From NCBI GenBank assembly GCA_963697365.1, contig CAVONT010000006.1, positions 1 to 64,000 on the forward strand: a DNA stretch of 64,000 nucleotides, read 5' to 3'. Shown in pieces: positions 8,794 to 17,830 of the stretch. A program made the translations under genes and the position numbers. A model generated the notes under the pieces. The model was not told the DNA's origin and ran no database searches. It saw only the letters and a list, made by a program, of their open reading frames with translations. Source of the stretch: CAIXZV01 sp963697365. Its GTDB lineage: Bacteria; Chloroflexota; Limnocylindria; Limnocylindrales; CSP1-4. Numbering within the stretch: position 1 is the stretch's first letter; the number at the start of each line of letters is the position of its first letter.

Positions 8794-10524
8794 TCAGGCC
8801 GATGCCGGCTCCGGCCGCAGCTCAATCCCCTCGCCCTCGCCCTCGGGCTCCACCGCGGGCGCCACCGGCTCGTGCGTCGCGCCGTGCCGGGCGGCGTTCT
8901 TCGGCAGCAGCAGGCTGAGCACCACGCCCACGAGCACGAAGCCCACCGCCACGATGCCCGTCAGCTTCGTGGCGTCCACGAATGCCTGCTCGATGCCCGG
9001 CACGACGGCCGCGTACTGCGGGTCCTCCTTGAACACGGTGAGCGCCTGCCCGGCCGACTGCTCCATCGCCGTCGCGATCCCCTCGGCCGCCTCGGGCGGC
9101 AGGCCCGGGACGTCGGCCAGGTTGCGCTCGACGCCGTTGCTGAGCGAGACGAACAGCACGGTGCCGAGGATCGCGATGCCGAGGGCGGAGCCGACCTGGC
9201 GCAGGGTGGAGTTGGCGCCCGACGCGAGGCCCGACCGGTGGGGCGGGATGTCCGACAGCACGATCGACGTGAGCTGGGCCGTGGCGAAGCCGACGCCGAT
9301 GCCGTAGACGAACAGCGGGATCGCCAGCTGGAGGCCGGTCACGTCGACCGAGATCAGGAGCGACGTCGCGATGATGCCGACCGCCTCGAGGCCCATGCCG
9401 ATGGTGACGGTGTGCTTGGGCCCCCACGCGTGCGCGGCCCGGGCAGCGGCCGGTGCGGCGACGAACGCGCCGGCAGCCAGCGCGAGGAAGACGAGTCCCG
9501 TCTCGAACGCCGTGTACCCGACGACGGCCTGGAGGAACAGCGGCAGCGCGAACAGCAGGCCGAACTCGCCCAGGGCGACGATCGAGCCCGCGAGGTTGCC
9601 GTACCGGAAGGCGGGGTATCGCCAGAGGTCGACATCGAACAGGAAGAACTTGCCGGCCCTGGCCCGGCGGGCCTCGACGAACAGGAACAGGAAGATCGCG
9701 ATGACGCCGAATGCCAGGGTGAACGGGATGATCGAGATGTTCTCGAGCGGCCACGTCCAGCCGAGGATCGTGAACGGGGCGTCCGGCGTCCACCAGCCGT
9801 ACGTGCGGCCCTCGATCAGGCCGAACACGAAGGCGCCGAGGCCGAAGGTGATGAGCAGGAAGCCGGCCGGATCGAGGCCCGGCTTGGCGTCCCGGTCCCT
9901 GGACTCGCCGATGTAGCGCATGGTGCCCAGGAAGGCGATGATCGCGATCGGGATGTTGATGTAGAACGCCCAGCGCCAGGAGAGGTTCGTCGTCAGCCAG
10001 CCGCCGATGAGCGGGCCGATCGCCGCCATGCCGCCGATCGTCGCGCCCCAGATGCCGAACGCGATCGCCCGGTCGCGGCCCCGGAAGTTGGTGTTGAGGA
10101 TCGACTGGGTCGCCGGCAGGATCATCGCCCCGCCGATGCCCTGGAAGACGCGGGCGAGGATGAGCAGCTCGCCGGTGGGCGCGGCGCCCGCGAGCACGGA
10201 TGCGAACGCGAAGATCACGAGGCCGAGCAGGTAGAGCCGCCGACGCCCGAAGACATCGCCGACGCGCCCGAGGGTGATCAGCAGCCCCGCGAAGACCAGC
10301 GCGTAGATCGTGTTGATCCACTCCGCCGTGGTCGAGTCGATCTTGAGGTCCTTGATGATCGACGGGACCGCGACGTTCACGATCGTGGCGTCCACGATGA
10401 TCATGGACACGCCGAGGCTCAGGGTGGCGAGGCCCAGCCAGCGGCCCCGGCCGGACTCGTGCATGGCGCCGTCGGCGCTGGTTGCCTGCTGCACGCGTGG
10501 TGCTCCTACGTTGGTGTCGGGCAT
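8794..10524 (-). CDS. DHA2-family (EmrB/QacA-type) MFS drug exporter
   Basis: A 576-residue polytopic protein with about 14 membrane helices, typical for the DHA2 proton-drug antiporter family. Visible motifs include the helix-1 VDATIVNVAVPSI block, LGRVGDVFGRRRLYLLG (MFS motif A between helices 2 and 3), and the helix-5 motif-C-like FGIWGATIGGMAAIGPLIGG. ATG 10524 is chosen because the conserved part starts shortly after; upstream codons are GC-rich noise. It is divergent from the tryptophanase-like gene across a 400-bp spacer, so export of an aromatic product such as indole or a phenol is conceivable but unproven. Confidence 0.9.
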   Translation of the reverse strand: MPDTNVGAPRVQQATSADGAMHESGRGRWLGLATLSLGVSMIIVDATIVNVAVPSIIKDLKIDSTTAEWINTIYALVFAGLLITLGRVGDVFGRRRLYLLGLVIFAFASVLAGAAPTGELLILARVFQGIGGAMILPATQSILNTNFRGRDRAIAFGIWGATIGGMAAIGPLIGGWLTTNLSWRWAFYINIPIAIIAFLGTMRYIGESRDRDAKPGLDPAGFLLITFGLGAFVFGLIEGRTYGWWTPDAPFTILGWTWPLENISIIPFTLAFGVIAIFLFLFVEARRARAGKFFLFDVDLWRYPAFRYGNLAGSIVALGEFGLLFALPLFLQAVVGYTAFETGLVFLALAAGAFVAAPAAARAAHAWGPKHTVTIGMGLEAVGIIATSLLISVDVTGLQLAIPLFVYGIGVGFATAQLTSIVLSDIPPHRSGLASGANSTLRQVGSALGIAILGTVLFVSLSNGVERNLADVPGLPPEAAEGIATAMEQSAGQALTVFKEDPQYAAVVPGIEQAFVDATKLTGIVAVGFVLVGVVLSLLLPKNAARHGATHEPVAPAVEPEGEGEGIELRPEPASA

Positions 10525-10926
10525 GAACGGGAGGCGGAGCGGCGCGGGACGAGGCGCTGTCCGGGTCGTACGCGCGCAGGGCGCGGGGCGCGGAACGGTC
10601 GCCCGATTGTGGCACGGGTCAGCCTGGTGGCGCGGAGGCCACGTTGCTGTCCCGGCTTCCCGGCAGGCGACCGAACTGGGACCTGCAGTGCACACATCGA
10701 GCGCGTGGCGGTTGGATCGGCACGTGCCGGGGTCACCCACGTGTCCGCCTGCGGCGCGTGGCGGAATCCGTCACACGCAGCGCACGCAACGGTCGCCCAG
10801 CGGGAATCGGGCGAGGGACGGCCGGGCGAGGGACGGCTGGGCGAGGGACGGCCGGCCAGCGGCGGAGGCCACCCGCGTGGCGCGGAGGCCACCCGTCGCC
10901 GCACTCGCGCGGCGTATCCTCGCCCG
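10525..10926. repeat. Divergent spacer with 15-bp tandem repeats
   Basis: This 402-bp spacer lies between the exporter and the tryptophanase-like gene. Three copies of gggcgagggacggcc (the middle one ending in ct) lie at 10809-10823, 10824-10838 and 10839-10853, followed by two copies of a gcgga-ggccaccc unit near 10863-10893. No gene is supported. The repeats sit 75-120 bp before the tnaA-like start and could influence transcription. Confidence 0.5.
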
Positions 10927-12306
10927 ATGGACCGCTGGCAGACCATCATCGAGCCCTTCCGCATCCACGCCGTCGAGCCCATCCGGCTCACCACCGAGGC
11001 CGAGCGCGAGGCCGCCCTCGGCCGGGCCGGCTGGAACCTCTTCAGCATCCACGCGGACGACGTCCTCATCGACCTCCTCACCGACTCGGGCACGGGCGCC
11101 ATGAGCCGCGACCAGTGGGCCGCGATCCAGCATGGCGACGAGTCGTACGCCGGCTCCCCGTCCTGGTTCGTCTTCCTCGAGTCGATCCAGGAGCTCTTCC
11201 CGTTCAAGCACGTCATCCCCACCCACCAGGGCCGCGCGGCGGAGAAGATCCTGTTCACGGCGGTCGGCGGCCCGGGCAAGGTCATCCCGAACAACACCCA
11301 CTTCGACACCACCCGGGCGAACGTGGAGTTCACGGGCGCCGAAGCCGTGGACCTCGTCATCCCGGAGGGCCGCCAGCCCGCGCTGATCCACCCGTTCAAG
11401 GGGAACATGGACATCGGGGCCCTCGACGCGGCTCCTCGAGGAGCGGGGCGCGGAGCATCCCGCTCGTCGTCATCACGATCACGAACAACTCGGGCGGCGG
11501 CCAGCCGGTCTCGCTGGCGAACCTGCGCGCCGTGCGCGAGGTCTGCGACCGGTTCGGCAAGCCCCTGTTCCTCGACGGCTGCCGGTTCGCCGAGAACGCG
11601 TGGTTCATCAAGACCCGCGAGCCGGGCCAGGGCGACCGGCAGCGTCAAGGACATCGTCCGCGAGATCGGCTCGCTCGTGGACGGCATGACGATGTCGGCC
11701 AAGAAGGACGCGCTCGTCAACATCGGCGGCTGGCTGGCGATGAACGACGACGCCCTCGCCGAGCAGTGCCGCAACCTGCTGATCCTGACCGAGGGCTTCC
11801 CGACCTACGGCGGCCTCGCCGGCCGCGACCTCGAGGCGATGGCCCAGGGTCTGCGCGAGGTGGTGGACGAGGACTACCTGCGCTACCGGATCAAGTCGAC
11901 GGAGTACCTCGGCAGCGCCCTGGTGGCCGCCGGGATCCCGTGCGTGCAGCCGTTCGGCGGGCACGCGGTCTACCTCGACGCCCGGGCGCTCCTGCCGCAC
12001 ATCCCGCCGCTCGAGTACCCCGGCCAGTCGCTGGCGGTGGAGCTGTACCGCGCGGGCGGCATCCGCGGCTGCGAGATCGGGACCGTGATGTTCGGGAAGC
12101 GCCCGGACGGCACCGAGGTCGCCGGGCCGATGGACCTCGTGCGCCTCGCCATCCCGCGCCGGACGTACACCCAGAGCCACATCGACTACGTCATCGAGGT
12201 GGCGCAGGACGTGGTCAAACGGGCGTCGTCGCTGCGCGGCTACCGGATCGTCAAGCAGCCGGCCCAGCTGCGGCACTTCACGGCGATGTTCGAGCCGCTG
12301 GGATGA
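10927..12306 (+). CDS. Tryptophanase / tyrosine phenol-lyase family, two frameshifts
   Basis: A PLP-dependent beta-eliminating lyase that releases pyruvate and ammonia from tryptophan (giving indole) or tyrosine (giving phenol). Family blocks are clear: DDVLIDLLTDSGTGAMS, the THQGRAAE cofactor region, VITITNNSGGGQPVS, LFLDGCRFAEN, and the PLP lysine in MTMSAKKDALVNIGG. About 200 bases (roughly 11435-11640) are in another frame, with shifts at both ends. Across them the protein is complete at about 460 residues. The family's tryptophan- and tyrosine-specific members cannot be separated by eye. It ends by overlapping aroQ (ATGA-type overlap at 12303-12306). Confidence 0.88.
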   Translation: MDRWQTIIEPFRIHAVEPIRLTTEAEREAALGRAGWNLFSIHADDVLIDLLTDSGTGAMSRDQWAAIQHGDESYAGSPSWFVFLESIQELFPFKHVIPTHQGRAAEKILFTAVGGPGKVIPNNTHFDTTRANVEFTGAEAVDLVIPEGRQPALIHPFKGNMDIGALDAAPRGAGRGASRSSSSRSRTTRAAASRSRWRTCAPCARSATGSASPCSSTAAGSPRTRGSSRPASRARATGSVKDIVREIGSLVDGMTMSAKKDALVNIGGWLAMNDDALAEQCRNLLILTEGFPTYGGLAGRDLEAMAQGLREVVDEDYLRYRIKSTEYLGSALVAAGIPCVQPFGGHAVYLDARALLPHIPPLEYPGQSLAVELYRAGGIRGCEIGTVMFGKRPDGTEVAGPMDLVRLAIPRRTYTQSHIDYVIEVAQDVVKRASSLRGYRIVKQPAQLRHFTAMFEPLG

Positions 12307-12755
12307 AGGGCGCCTCGATGCTCCGGCTGCTGGTGGTCGACGGGCCGAACCTGAACCTGGTGGGCACGCGCGAGCCCTCGATCTACGGCTCGGAGACGCT
12401 GGAGCAGATCCACCACCGGGTGCGGGTGCGCGCGGGCGATCTCGGCGTGGAGGTCGTGTTCTTCCAGTCGAACCACGAGGGCAGGATCCTCGACCGGCTG
12501 CACGAGCACGACTTCGACGGCGTCCTCATCAACGCGGGCGGCCTGACCCACACCAGCGTCGCCCTGCGTGATGCGCTGCTTGCCGTCGGGCGGCCCTTCG
12601 TCGAGGTCCACCTGTCCGATCCCGACCAGCGCGAGGCGTTCCGGAAGGTCAACTACCTGCACGACGTGGCGGTCGCCACGGTCAAGGGCTTGGGGCCGCA
12701 GGGCTACGTGCTGGGGCTGGACACGATCGTGGAGCACCTGCGCCAGCCGTCCTGA
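12303..12755 (+). CDS. aroQ: 3-dehydroquinate dehydratase, type II
   Basis: Catalyses the third step of the shikimate pathway, 3-dehydroquinate to 3-dehydroshikimate, as a dodecamer. The 150-residue size is normal. Motifs: VVDGPNLNLVGTREPSIYG (active-site loop with Asn, Arg and Tyr), FQSNHEG, INAGGLTHTSVALRDAL (catalytic His environment) and VEVHLSDP. ATG 12303 overlaps the preceding stop; ATG 12318, just before LRLLVVDGPN, is an alternative start. Its pairing with an aromatic amino acid lyase suggests a shared transcript rather than a shared pathway. Confidence 0.95.
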   Translation: MKGASMLRLLVVDGPNLNLVGTREPSIYGSETLEQIHHRVRVRAGDLGVEVVFFQSNHEGRILDRLHEHDFDGVLINAGGLTHTSVALRDALLAVGRPFVEVHLSDPDQREAFRKVNYLHDVAVATVKGLGPQGYVLGLDTIVEHLRQPS

Positions 12756-12882
12756 GCCCGTGGCAGCTCCCGTGATGCACCACAGGTTCATCTCCGCCTG
12801 TCGCGTGCGGAGGTCGCGCTGCGAAGCCCGACCTAGGCGTCCGAACCCTTCATGGACGCCCCGGATCTGAACCGCATGTGCA

Positions 12883-14106
12883 TCATGCTGCGCTCGGGGG
12901 TCGGATCTGGGGTGATCGCGAGGAACGCATCGCCCACATCGCCGCCCCCGCCGACGTCACCGATGCCACCAGGAACAGCAGCACCGCGGACACCGTCATC
13001 ACGCCGCCCGCCTGCCATGCCCATGTCTGGCCCAGGACGTCGCCACCGATGACGCGCACCAGCAGGCCGGCCTGGAGCAGCAGGAAGTGCCCGTAGAACC
13101 ACGGCCGGTACGGGAGCGGCACCTTCAGGACGGCGGGCAGGATGACCGGCGCGTGCCCGAACACCATCGAGATGACGAAGCCGAGGAAGATGGCGTGCAG
13201 CATCGCGTCGCGCTGGAGGGGCGTCGCGTCGATGCCCCAGGCCAGCCACGCGGCACCGCCGACGGCGAGCCAGACGTACCCCGCGAGCAGGCACAGGGCG
13301 ATGAACCGGGTGATGCCGGGGATGCGCACGGTGCGCCGGGCGATGTCAAACATGCCGAGCCAGGCGGCCAGCGCGATCAGGCCGACGCCGCCGAGCCGCA
13401 GCCCGAGGTTCGGCTGGACGACCGCCAGGGCGACGCCCGCACCGAACAGGAGTGCGGCCATGACGAACAGGCGCTTCTTGCCCGCGGTGAGGTTGCCGAG
13501 GCGTGCGAGCTCCAGCCGTTCGCCGACCACCGTGAGCACCAGGAAGGCGGAGAGGCTCGGCGTGGCGTCGGCGACGGGCCTGCCGAGGACCAGCAGGGTG
13601 GCTGCGAGGAGCCAGCCGAGGCCGCCCGAGGCCTGGACGAACGTGTGCAGGGACGGATCGAGCCGCAGGAGCTCGACGTAGACGGCGAGGTAGACGAGCG
13701 CGGCGAGCAGCATGAGCAGCAGCGCGGCCTCGCGCCAGCCGCCGCCCACCAGCAGCAGGCCGGCCACCCCGGACGCGGCGGGCGCAAGGTAGGCCCACCA
13801 CCGGTCGAGGGCGACGGCCCGCTCCAGTGCGACGAGCGTGGCGAGGAACCCGAGGGTCATCAGCAGGCCGTGGGAGGCAGCGAGGCGCGGTCCGGCAGGC
13901 GTCGATGGGACCCCGAGCAGCGCGAGGGCGCCGAGCAGGGCCGCGATCAGGGAGAGCGCCGCGAGCATCAGCAGGGCGACACGGCGGAGCGGCGGCCGGG
14001 GTGCCTCGGCTCGGGGCCGGGTCCGGGCTGGCCGGGCCGACGGGCCGACGGTGCGGACGGTGCGGAGGTGGCGGGACGGGGCGGACGGGGCGGCGTCGCT
14101 GGTCAC
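12883..14106 (-). CDS. NnrS-like multi-pass membrane protein
   Basis: A 407-residue protein with roughly 12 hydrophobic helices. The conserved HAIFLGFVISMVFGHAPVILP segment, the early SHGLLMTLGF block and the overall layout recall NnrS-type haem/copper membrane proteins, which are linked to nitric-oxide stress. GTG 14106 overlaps the stop of the upstream MIP18 gene by 4 bp, so the two are translationally coupled. A Pro/Arg-rich cytoplasmic N-terminus of about 45 residues precedes helix 1. The operon partners (Fe-S related protein, cysteine-rich regulator, divergent DUF2249) support a role in NO or Fe-S stress. Family assignment is by motif and context only. Confidence 0.65.
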   Translation of the reverse strand: MTSDAAPSAPSRHLRTVRTVGPSARPARTRPRAEAPRPPLRRVALLMLAALSLIAALLGALALLGVPSTPAGPRLAASHGLLMTLGFLATLVALERAVALDRWWAYLAPAASGVAGLLLVGGGWREAALLLMLLAALVYLAVYVELLRLDPSLHTFVQASGGLGWLLAATLLVLGRPVADATPSLSAFLVLTVVGERLELARLGNLTAGKKRLFVMAALLFGAGVALAVVQPNLGLRLGGVGLIALAAWLGMFDIARRTVRIPGITRFIALCLLAGYVWLAVGGAAWLAWGIDATPLQRDAMLHAIFLGFVISMVFGHAPVILPAVLKVPLPYRPWFYGHFLLLQAGLLVRVIGGDVLGQTWAWQAGGVMTVSAVLLFLVASVTSAGAAMWAMRSSRSPQIRPPSAA

Positions 14107-14423
14107 GACGACCACCCGAGGGTCGCACGGGCGGAGTCGGACATCAGGGCCGGCGACCAGGGCGGCGTGTGGACGACCTCGACCTCGACCGCCCCAACGT
14201 CGGGCATGGACATGACGGCCCAACGGACCTGCTGCTCGAGGAAGCTGCCGATGGGGCAGGCGGGTGTCGTCACCGTCATGGTCACGTACACATCCCCATC
14301 GTCGTACTGCTCGACGCCGTACACGAGGCCGAGGTCGACGATGTTCACGCCGAGCTCCGGGTCCATCACGGACCGCAGGGCCTCGAGGATCGGGGCGGTG
14401 GCGGGGTCGTCGGTCTCATGCAT
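14103..14423 (-). CDS. MIP18/DUF59 family metal-sulfur cluster biosynthesis protein
   Basis: A 106-residue protein with the DUF59 signatures DPELGVNIVDLGLVYGV and TMTVTTPACPIGSFLEQQV, including the conserved cysteine in T-x-P-A-C-P. Relatives (SufT, PaaD, Mrp N-terminus) help Fe-S cluster assembly or delivery. It overlaps the regulator gene upstream by 8 bp and the NnrS-like gene downstream by 4 bp, so the three form one operon. Confidence 0.88.
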   Translation of the reverse strand: MHETDDPATAPILEALRSVMDPELGVNIVDLGLVYGVEQYDDGDVYVTMTVTTPACPIGSFLEQQVRWAVMSMPDVGAVEVEVVHTPPWSPALMSDSARATLGWSS

Positions 14424-15075
14424 CGGGACGGATCTCCAGGTGGGCAGTACACGTGTCGGGCGTGTCGAGCGGGTGGATGCCGGTGGCCCTCACGGGCGCG
14501 CCCAGCGTGTCGAGCGCCCCTCGCAGAAAGCCCAGGTGGACGTTGCAGACGATGTCGAGGTGGCGCTCGTCGAGGGGCAGGAAGGGGCAGGCGTGGAGGT
14601 GGAGCTCGGAGTCGCCGGTGGCGACTGGCTCGGGCGCGAACCCGACCTCTTCCATGAGCGCGACGACGGCGTCGAGCGCGTTCGCACGGTCGGTCGGAGG
14701 GAGGGTGGCCGCCGCCTCGCGACCCCAGCGCTCGCCTGCGACAGTGCTGACGGCGACGGCGTCAGGGACGCCGGCGAGGCCGTCGGCCAGGGCAGAGGCG
14801 AGCAGGCGGAACGGATCGCTGGTCGACGCCGGGACGGCCTGGTAGCGCAGCCCGGGACGGCCCCGTCCAGCGGGCGCCGCGGTGGTGACGCGGACGAGTC
14901 CGGCATCCGCCAGGTGGGCCAGTTGCTCGCGCGCGCTGTTGGGATGGAGGCCGACGGACGCGGCCACCGTCCGCACGTCCTGGGGAGCGCCGCTGCGCCG
15001 GAGGGTGGCGAGCAGCGCACGGCGCGACGGGTCGGCGAGGGCGGTGTTGCGGTCGAGCGGTGGCATTCCTTGCAT
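14416..15075 (-). CDS. HTH transcriptional regulator with C-terminal cysteines (SufR-like)
   Basis: A 219-residue protein. Residues 10-70 form a winged-helix of the ArsR/MarR-like kind (DPSRRALLATLRRSG and VAASVGLHPNSAREQLAHLADAGLV). The C-terminal domain carries cysteines in HACPFLPLDERHLDIVC and later DTCTAHLEI (C-x13-C-x31-C), reminiscent of the Fe-S-binding region of SufR-type repressors. It probably senses Fe-S status or nitric oxide and controls its own operon (MIP18, NnrS-like) and the divergent DUF2249 gene. ATG 15075 is used; ATG 15066 (MPPLD) is directly preceded by AAGGA and is an alternative. A partial palindrome adjoins the start. Confidence 0.75.
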   Translation of the reverse strand: MQGMPPLDRNTALADPSRRALLATLRRSGAPQDVRTVAASVGLHPNSAREQLAHLADAGLVRVTTAAPAGRGRPGLRYQAVPASTSDPFRLLASALADGLAGVPDAVAVSTVAGERWGREAAATLPPTDRANALDAVVALMEEVGFAPEPVATGDSELHLHACPFLPLDERHLDIVCNVHLGFLRGALDTLGAPVRATGIHPLDTPDTCTAHLEIRPDA

Positions 15076-15076
15076 T

Positions 15077-15098
15077 TTACACGGCCTGTGCCGTACAT
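15077..15098. promoter_or_regulatory. Candidate operator for the SufR-like regulator
   Basis: An imperfect palindrome, TACACGGC-ctgt-GCCGTACA, sits in the short AT-richer spacer between the regulator (start 15075) and the DUF2249 gene (start 15139). The core is acggc (15081-15085) and gccgt (15090-15094); the flanking TACA/TGTA bases are only partly symmetric. Its position suits autoregulation and shared control of both directions. Confidence 0.4.
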
Positions 15099-15138
15099 TT
15101 CAAGACGTCACCACGCCAATCTGACTGGAGCGCGCCCC

Positions 15139-15390
15139 ATGACCGAACCGACCCGAATCGACCTGCGCGGCATGCCGATGGATCCCCGTCACGAGCTGCT
15201 GTTCTCCACGCTGTTCGGGCTTCAGCCGGGCGAGGCGATGGAGGTCACCAACGACCACGATCCGTCGGGGCTCAAGGACCGGCTCGCGGCCGAGCATCCA
15301 GGCCGGTTCGCGTGGACGTGGCTGGAGCAGGGTCCGGTGGACTGGCGCTTCCGCGTCGATCGGACGAACGCGCCGGTCGCCGGGGGCTGA
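15139..15390 (+). CDS. DUF2249 family small protein
   Basis: An 83-residue cytoplasmic protein with the DUF2249 pattern: an early D-L-R-G-M-P-x-D-P-R-H motif, LQPGEAMEVTNDHDPSGL in the middle, and the ending WTWLEQGPVDWRFRVDR. These TusA-like or hemerythrin-associated domains commonly occur near NO-detoxification, Fe-S repair (Ric) and denitrification genes; the biochemical role is not established. It is transcribed divergently from the SufR-like regulator and probably shares its operator. Confidence 0.85.
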   Translation: MTEPTRIDLRGMPMDPRHELLFSTLFGLQPGEAMEVTNDHDPSGLKDRLAAEHPGRFAWTWLEQGPVDWRFRVDRTNAPVAGG

Positions 15391-15487
15391 TCCCCCGGCT
15401 GATCTCCGGGGCTGATCTCTGGGGCTGACCGCGCGGGCATCAGTGGGCGTCAGCGGACACTCAGCGGGCCGGACTCCAACGGGCCGT

Positions 15488-15520
15488 CAGCAGGCGCTCA
15501 GCAGGCGCTCAGCAGGCGCT
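15488..15520. repeat. 11-bp tandem repeat, three copies
   Basis: The unit cagcaggcgct repeats exactly at 15488-15498, 15499-15509 and 15510-15520, ending at the stop codon of the RlpA-like gene. A looser array of ggctgatctccg-type units precedes it at about 15385-15427. No gene is seen between 15391 and 15519. Confidence 0.7.
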
Positions 15521-16120
15521 CACTTGCCGAAGCGCCACTCGATGGACCCGGTGTAGCAGTGGTCCAGGTAGTTGCACAGGGCCCTGGACATGTCCCAGGT
15601 CCGCCCGGCGACGTACGGTCCGCGGTCGATGACCGGGACGGTGACCTGGCGCCCGTTCTTCGGGTTGCGGAACGTGACCAGCGTGCCGCAGGGCAGTGTC
15701 CGATGGGCGACACCCATGAGCGTGGGGCCGTACTTCTGCCCGCACGCGGTTCCGTTCCCATAGAACGCGCGCCCATACCAACTGATGTCCGGATCGAACC
15801 GCCAGTAGTTCTTGGGAACCTTCGTGCCCTTCGGGTCCGGCTGGACGATGGCGGGCTTGGCGGGCACCTCCGCCTCGATGACGGGCTCCACCAATGGCGA
15901 CGCCGGCCCTAGCCGAATTCGCTGAGGCCAACGCGGTGGTTCGGTCGTAGTTCGCCGTCGTCGCAGCGCTGGCAGGCAGCGCGATCGACACCGGAGTCAA
16001 TGCCCCTTGGTCGATCCCCGCGGCGTCACTCGTGCCCTTTGAGCCAGCCGGACCGGGTGCGGCGACCAGGGCGGACGCGGCCATGAGGGCTGCGATCGCG
16101 ACGATTATCCTGGTTCGCAC
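15520..16120 (-). CDS. Secreted RlpA-like double-psi beta-barrel protein, one frameshift
   Basis: The N-terminus is a signal peptide (MRTRIIVAIAALMAASALVAAPG) followed by a low-complexity linker. The C-terminal domain (15520 to about 15800) is an RlpA/expansin-type barrel with SWYGRAFYGNGTACG, GVAHRTLPCGTLVTFRN and VPVIDRGPYV, including the conserved catalytic-type Asp. RlpA proteins cut or bind denuded peptidoglycan glycans. A frameshift near 15893 separates signal and domain. Four cysteines in the domain suggest disulfides. It is monocistronic. Confidence 0.8.
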
Positions 16121-16379
16121 GATGTCGGGCTAGGCTACACGACCCTGTCAAATCGTCAGCATCCCGGTGCGTACCGGGGGCGTTGCGGCTGCGTGACGCC
16201 ATGGCGGTGCGCCAAGCGGTCCTCCCGGTTCAGCTGGCGCGGCCCCGGTGCTAGCCTCCGCCCGCGTCCCCCCGGCCAGGATCCTCGCCCAGGACCCCGT
16301 CCCAGCACACCGCCCCGTCCAGCCCGCCCCGTCCCAGCACCACCGCCCCGTCCCAGCACCACCGCCGCGGAGTTGCCCG

Positions 16380-17826
16380 ATGCCGACCCAGCTGCGAGTC
16401 CTCACCGACGACGAGATCGCCGGCATCCACGAGCAGTCGCTCGCAGTGCTGGCACGCGTGGGCATGCGGGTGGACTCGGAGCTGGCGAGGCGCACCCTTG
16501 GTGCAGCCGGTGCCACGGTCGACGAGGGCGAGCGCCGCGTCCGGTTCCCGCGCTCGCTGGTGGAGGCTTCCCTCGCCGCCGCGCCCCGCCAGTTCAGCCT
16601 CGGGGCGCGGCGCGAAGGCTTCGCCGTCCGCCTCAACCAGGGCGAGTGCACGCTCATGCCGGACGGCGAGACCACCACGGTCTATGACCCCGCGACCGGC
16701 GAGCGCCGGGCTCCCACCTGGGACGACTGGGCGAACGCGACGAAGCTGGCCGACACCATCGACGACATCGGTGCCTACTGGCGCATGGTCACGTCCGGCG
16801 TCGACGGCGAAGGTGGGCCCGGCCCGTCGGTCCGCCACTGGCGCCAGGCGCACGGCCTCTTCAGCAAGCACATCCAGGACGAGATCGCGACGCCTGCCGA
16901 CGGCGCCTGGCTGATCCGGGTGCTCGAGACGATCTACGGCTCGAAGGAGCGGATCCGCGAGCTGCATCCGTACAGCGTCCTCTTCTGCCCAGTGAGCCCC
17001 CTCGCCATGGAGCAGGAGCACACCGACGGGTACCTCGCCACCGTCGGCTACGACATCCCGATCTGCATCATGCCCATGCCGATGATGGGCACGTCCGCCC
17101 CGACCGGCCTGCGCTCCACGATCGTGTCGGGCAACGCGGAGGTCCTGGGCACGATCTGCCTCGTCCAGGCGGCGCAGCCCGGAACGCCCGTGATCTACGG
17201 GCCGGCGCTGGCCGCGATGGAGCCACGGTCCGGTCGGTGGGCCGGCGGCGGGCCTGAGCACTCGCTGCTTGGCGCGGCGGCGACGGAGATGGGCCGGTTC
17301 TACGGGCTGCCGGTCACCTCGTCGAACGGTGGCACGGACCACTTCGTCGCCCGGCATCCAGGCCTCCTACGAGCGGACGATCAACTGGATGCTGCCGGTG
17401 CTGTCGTGGCCGGACATCGTCATCGGCCCGGGATCCCTGGGCGGCGCCTCCACGCTGTGCCTGGAGAGCTACCTGCTCGACGTGGAGATCTACCGCTCGT
17501 GCCGGCGCCTGTACCGGGGCATCGGGCCCGGCGCCGGTGAGACGGATCCCGTCGCGGCCCTCGAGGAGGTGGGCCCGGCGGGGGACTTCCTCTCCCGCGT
17601 CGAGACCCGGGCGGCCGTCCGAGGGGGCGAGTGGCTGCTGCCCGGCATCGGCTGGCACAGCACCTGGGACCGGTTCGACGTCGCCGGCCGGCCCGACATC
17701 CTCGACGAGTGCCGCTCCAAGGTGTTCGCCGCGATCGAGGGACACGAGCCGCTGCCCTTCGCCGATGGCGTGGAGGAGGAGCTGGTCCGGCTCGAGCAGG
17801 CGGCCTACGCATCGATGGAGGCCTGA
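16380..17826 (+). CDS. Trimethylamine methyltransferase (MttB) family protein, copy 1, frameshifted
   Basis: An MttB-superfamily TIM-barrel methyltransferase of about 480 residues, the class that moves a methyl group from a quaternary or tertiary amine to a corrinoid protein. Family features: the helical N-terminus (DDEIAGIHEQSLAVLARVGMRVDS), YSVLFCPVSPL, and the GTxAPTGLRS and SSNGGTDHFV regions. No in-frame amber codon is present, so it is a non-pyrrolysine member, like glycine-betaine methyltransferase MtgB and many uncharacterised homologues. A frameshift near 17355 lies in the region that holds pyrrolysine in true MttB. It is followed after 4 bp by a second paralogue. Substrate is unknown; no corrinoid protein lies nearby. 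Confidence 0.85.
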
Positions 17827-17830
17827 TCCG

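Noticed and set aside
8698..10920. Plus-strand coding upstream of the tryptophanase-like gene in its own frame
   Set aside because: It is antisense to the DHA2 exporter and has shadow-frame composition; the enzyme starts at 10927.
13087..15390. A 767-codon plus-strand open frame over the NnrS-like operon
   Set aside because: Only its last 83 codons (DUF2249) look like protein; the rest is antisense to membrane-protein and regulator genes.
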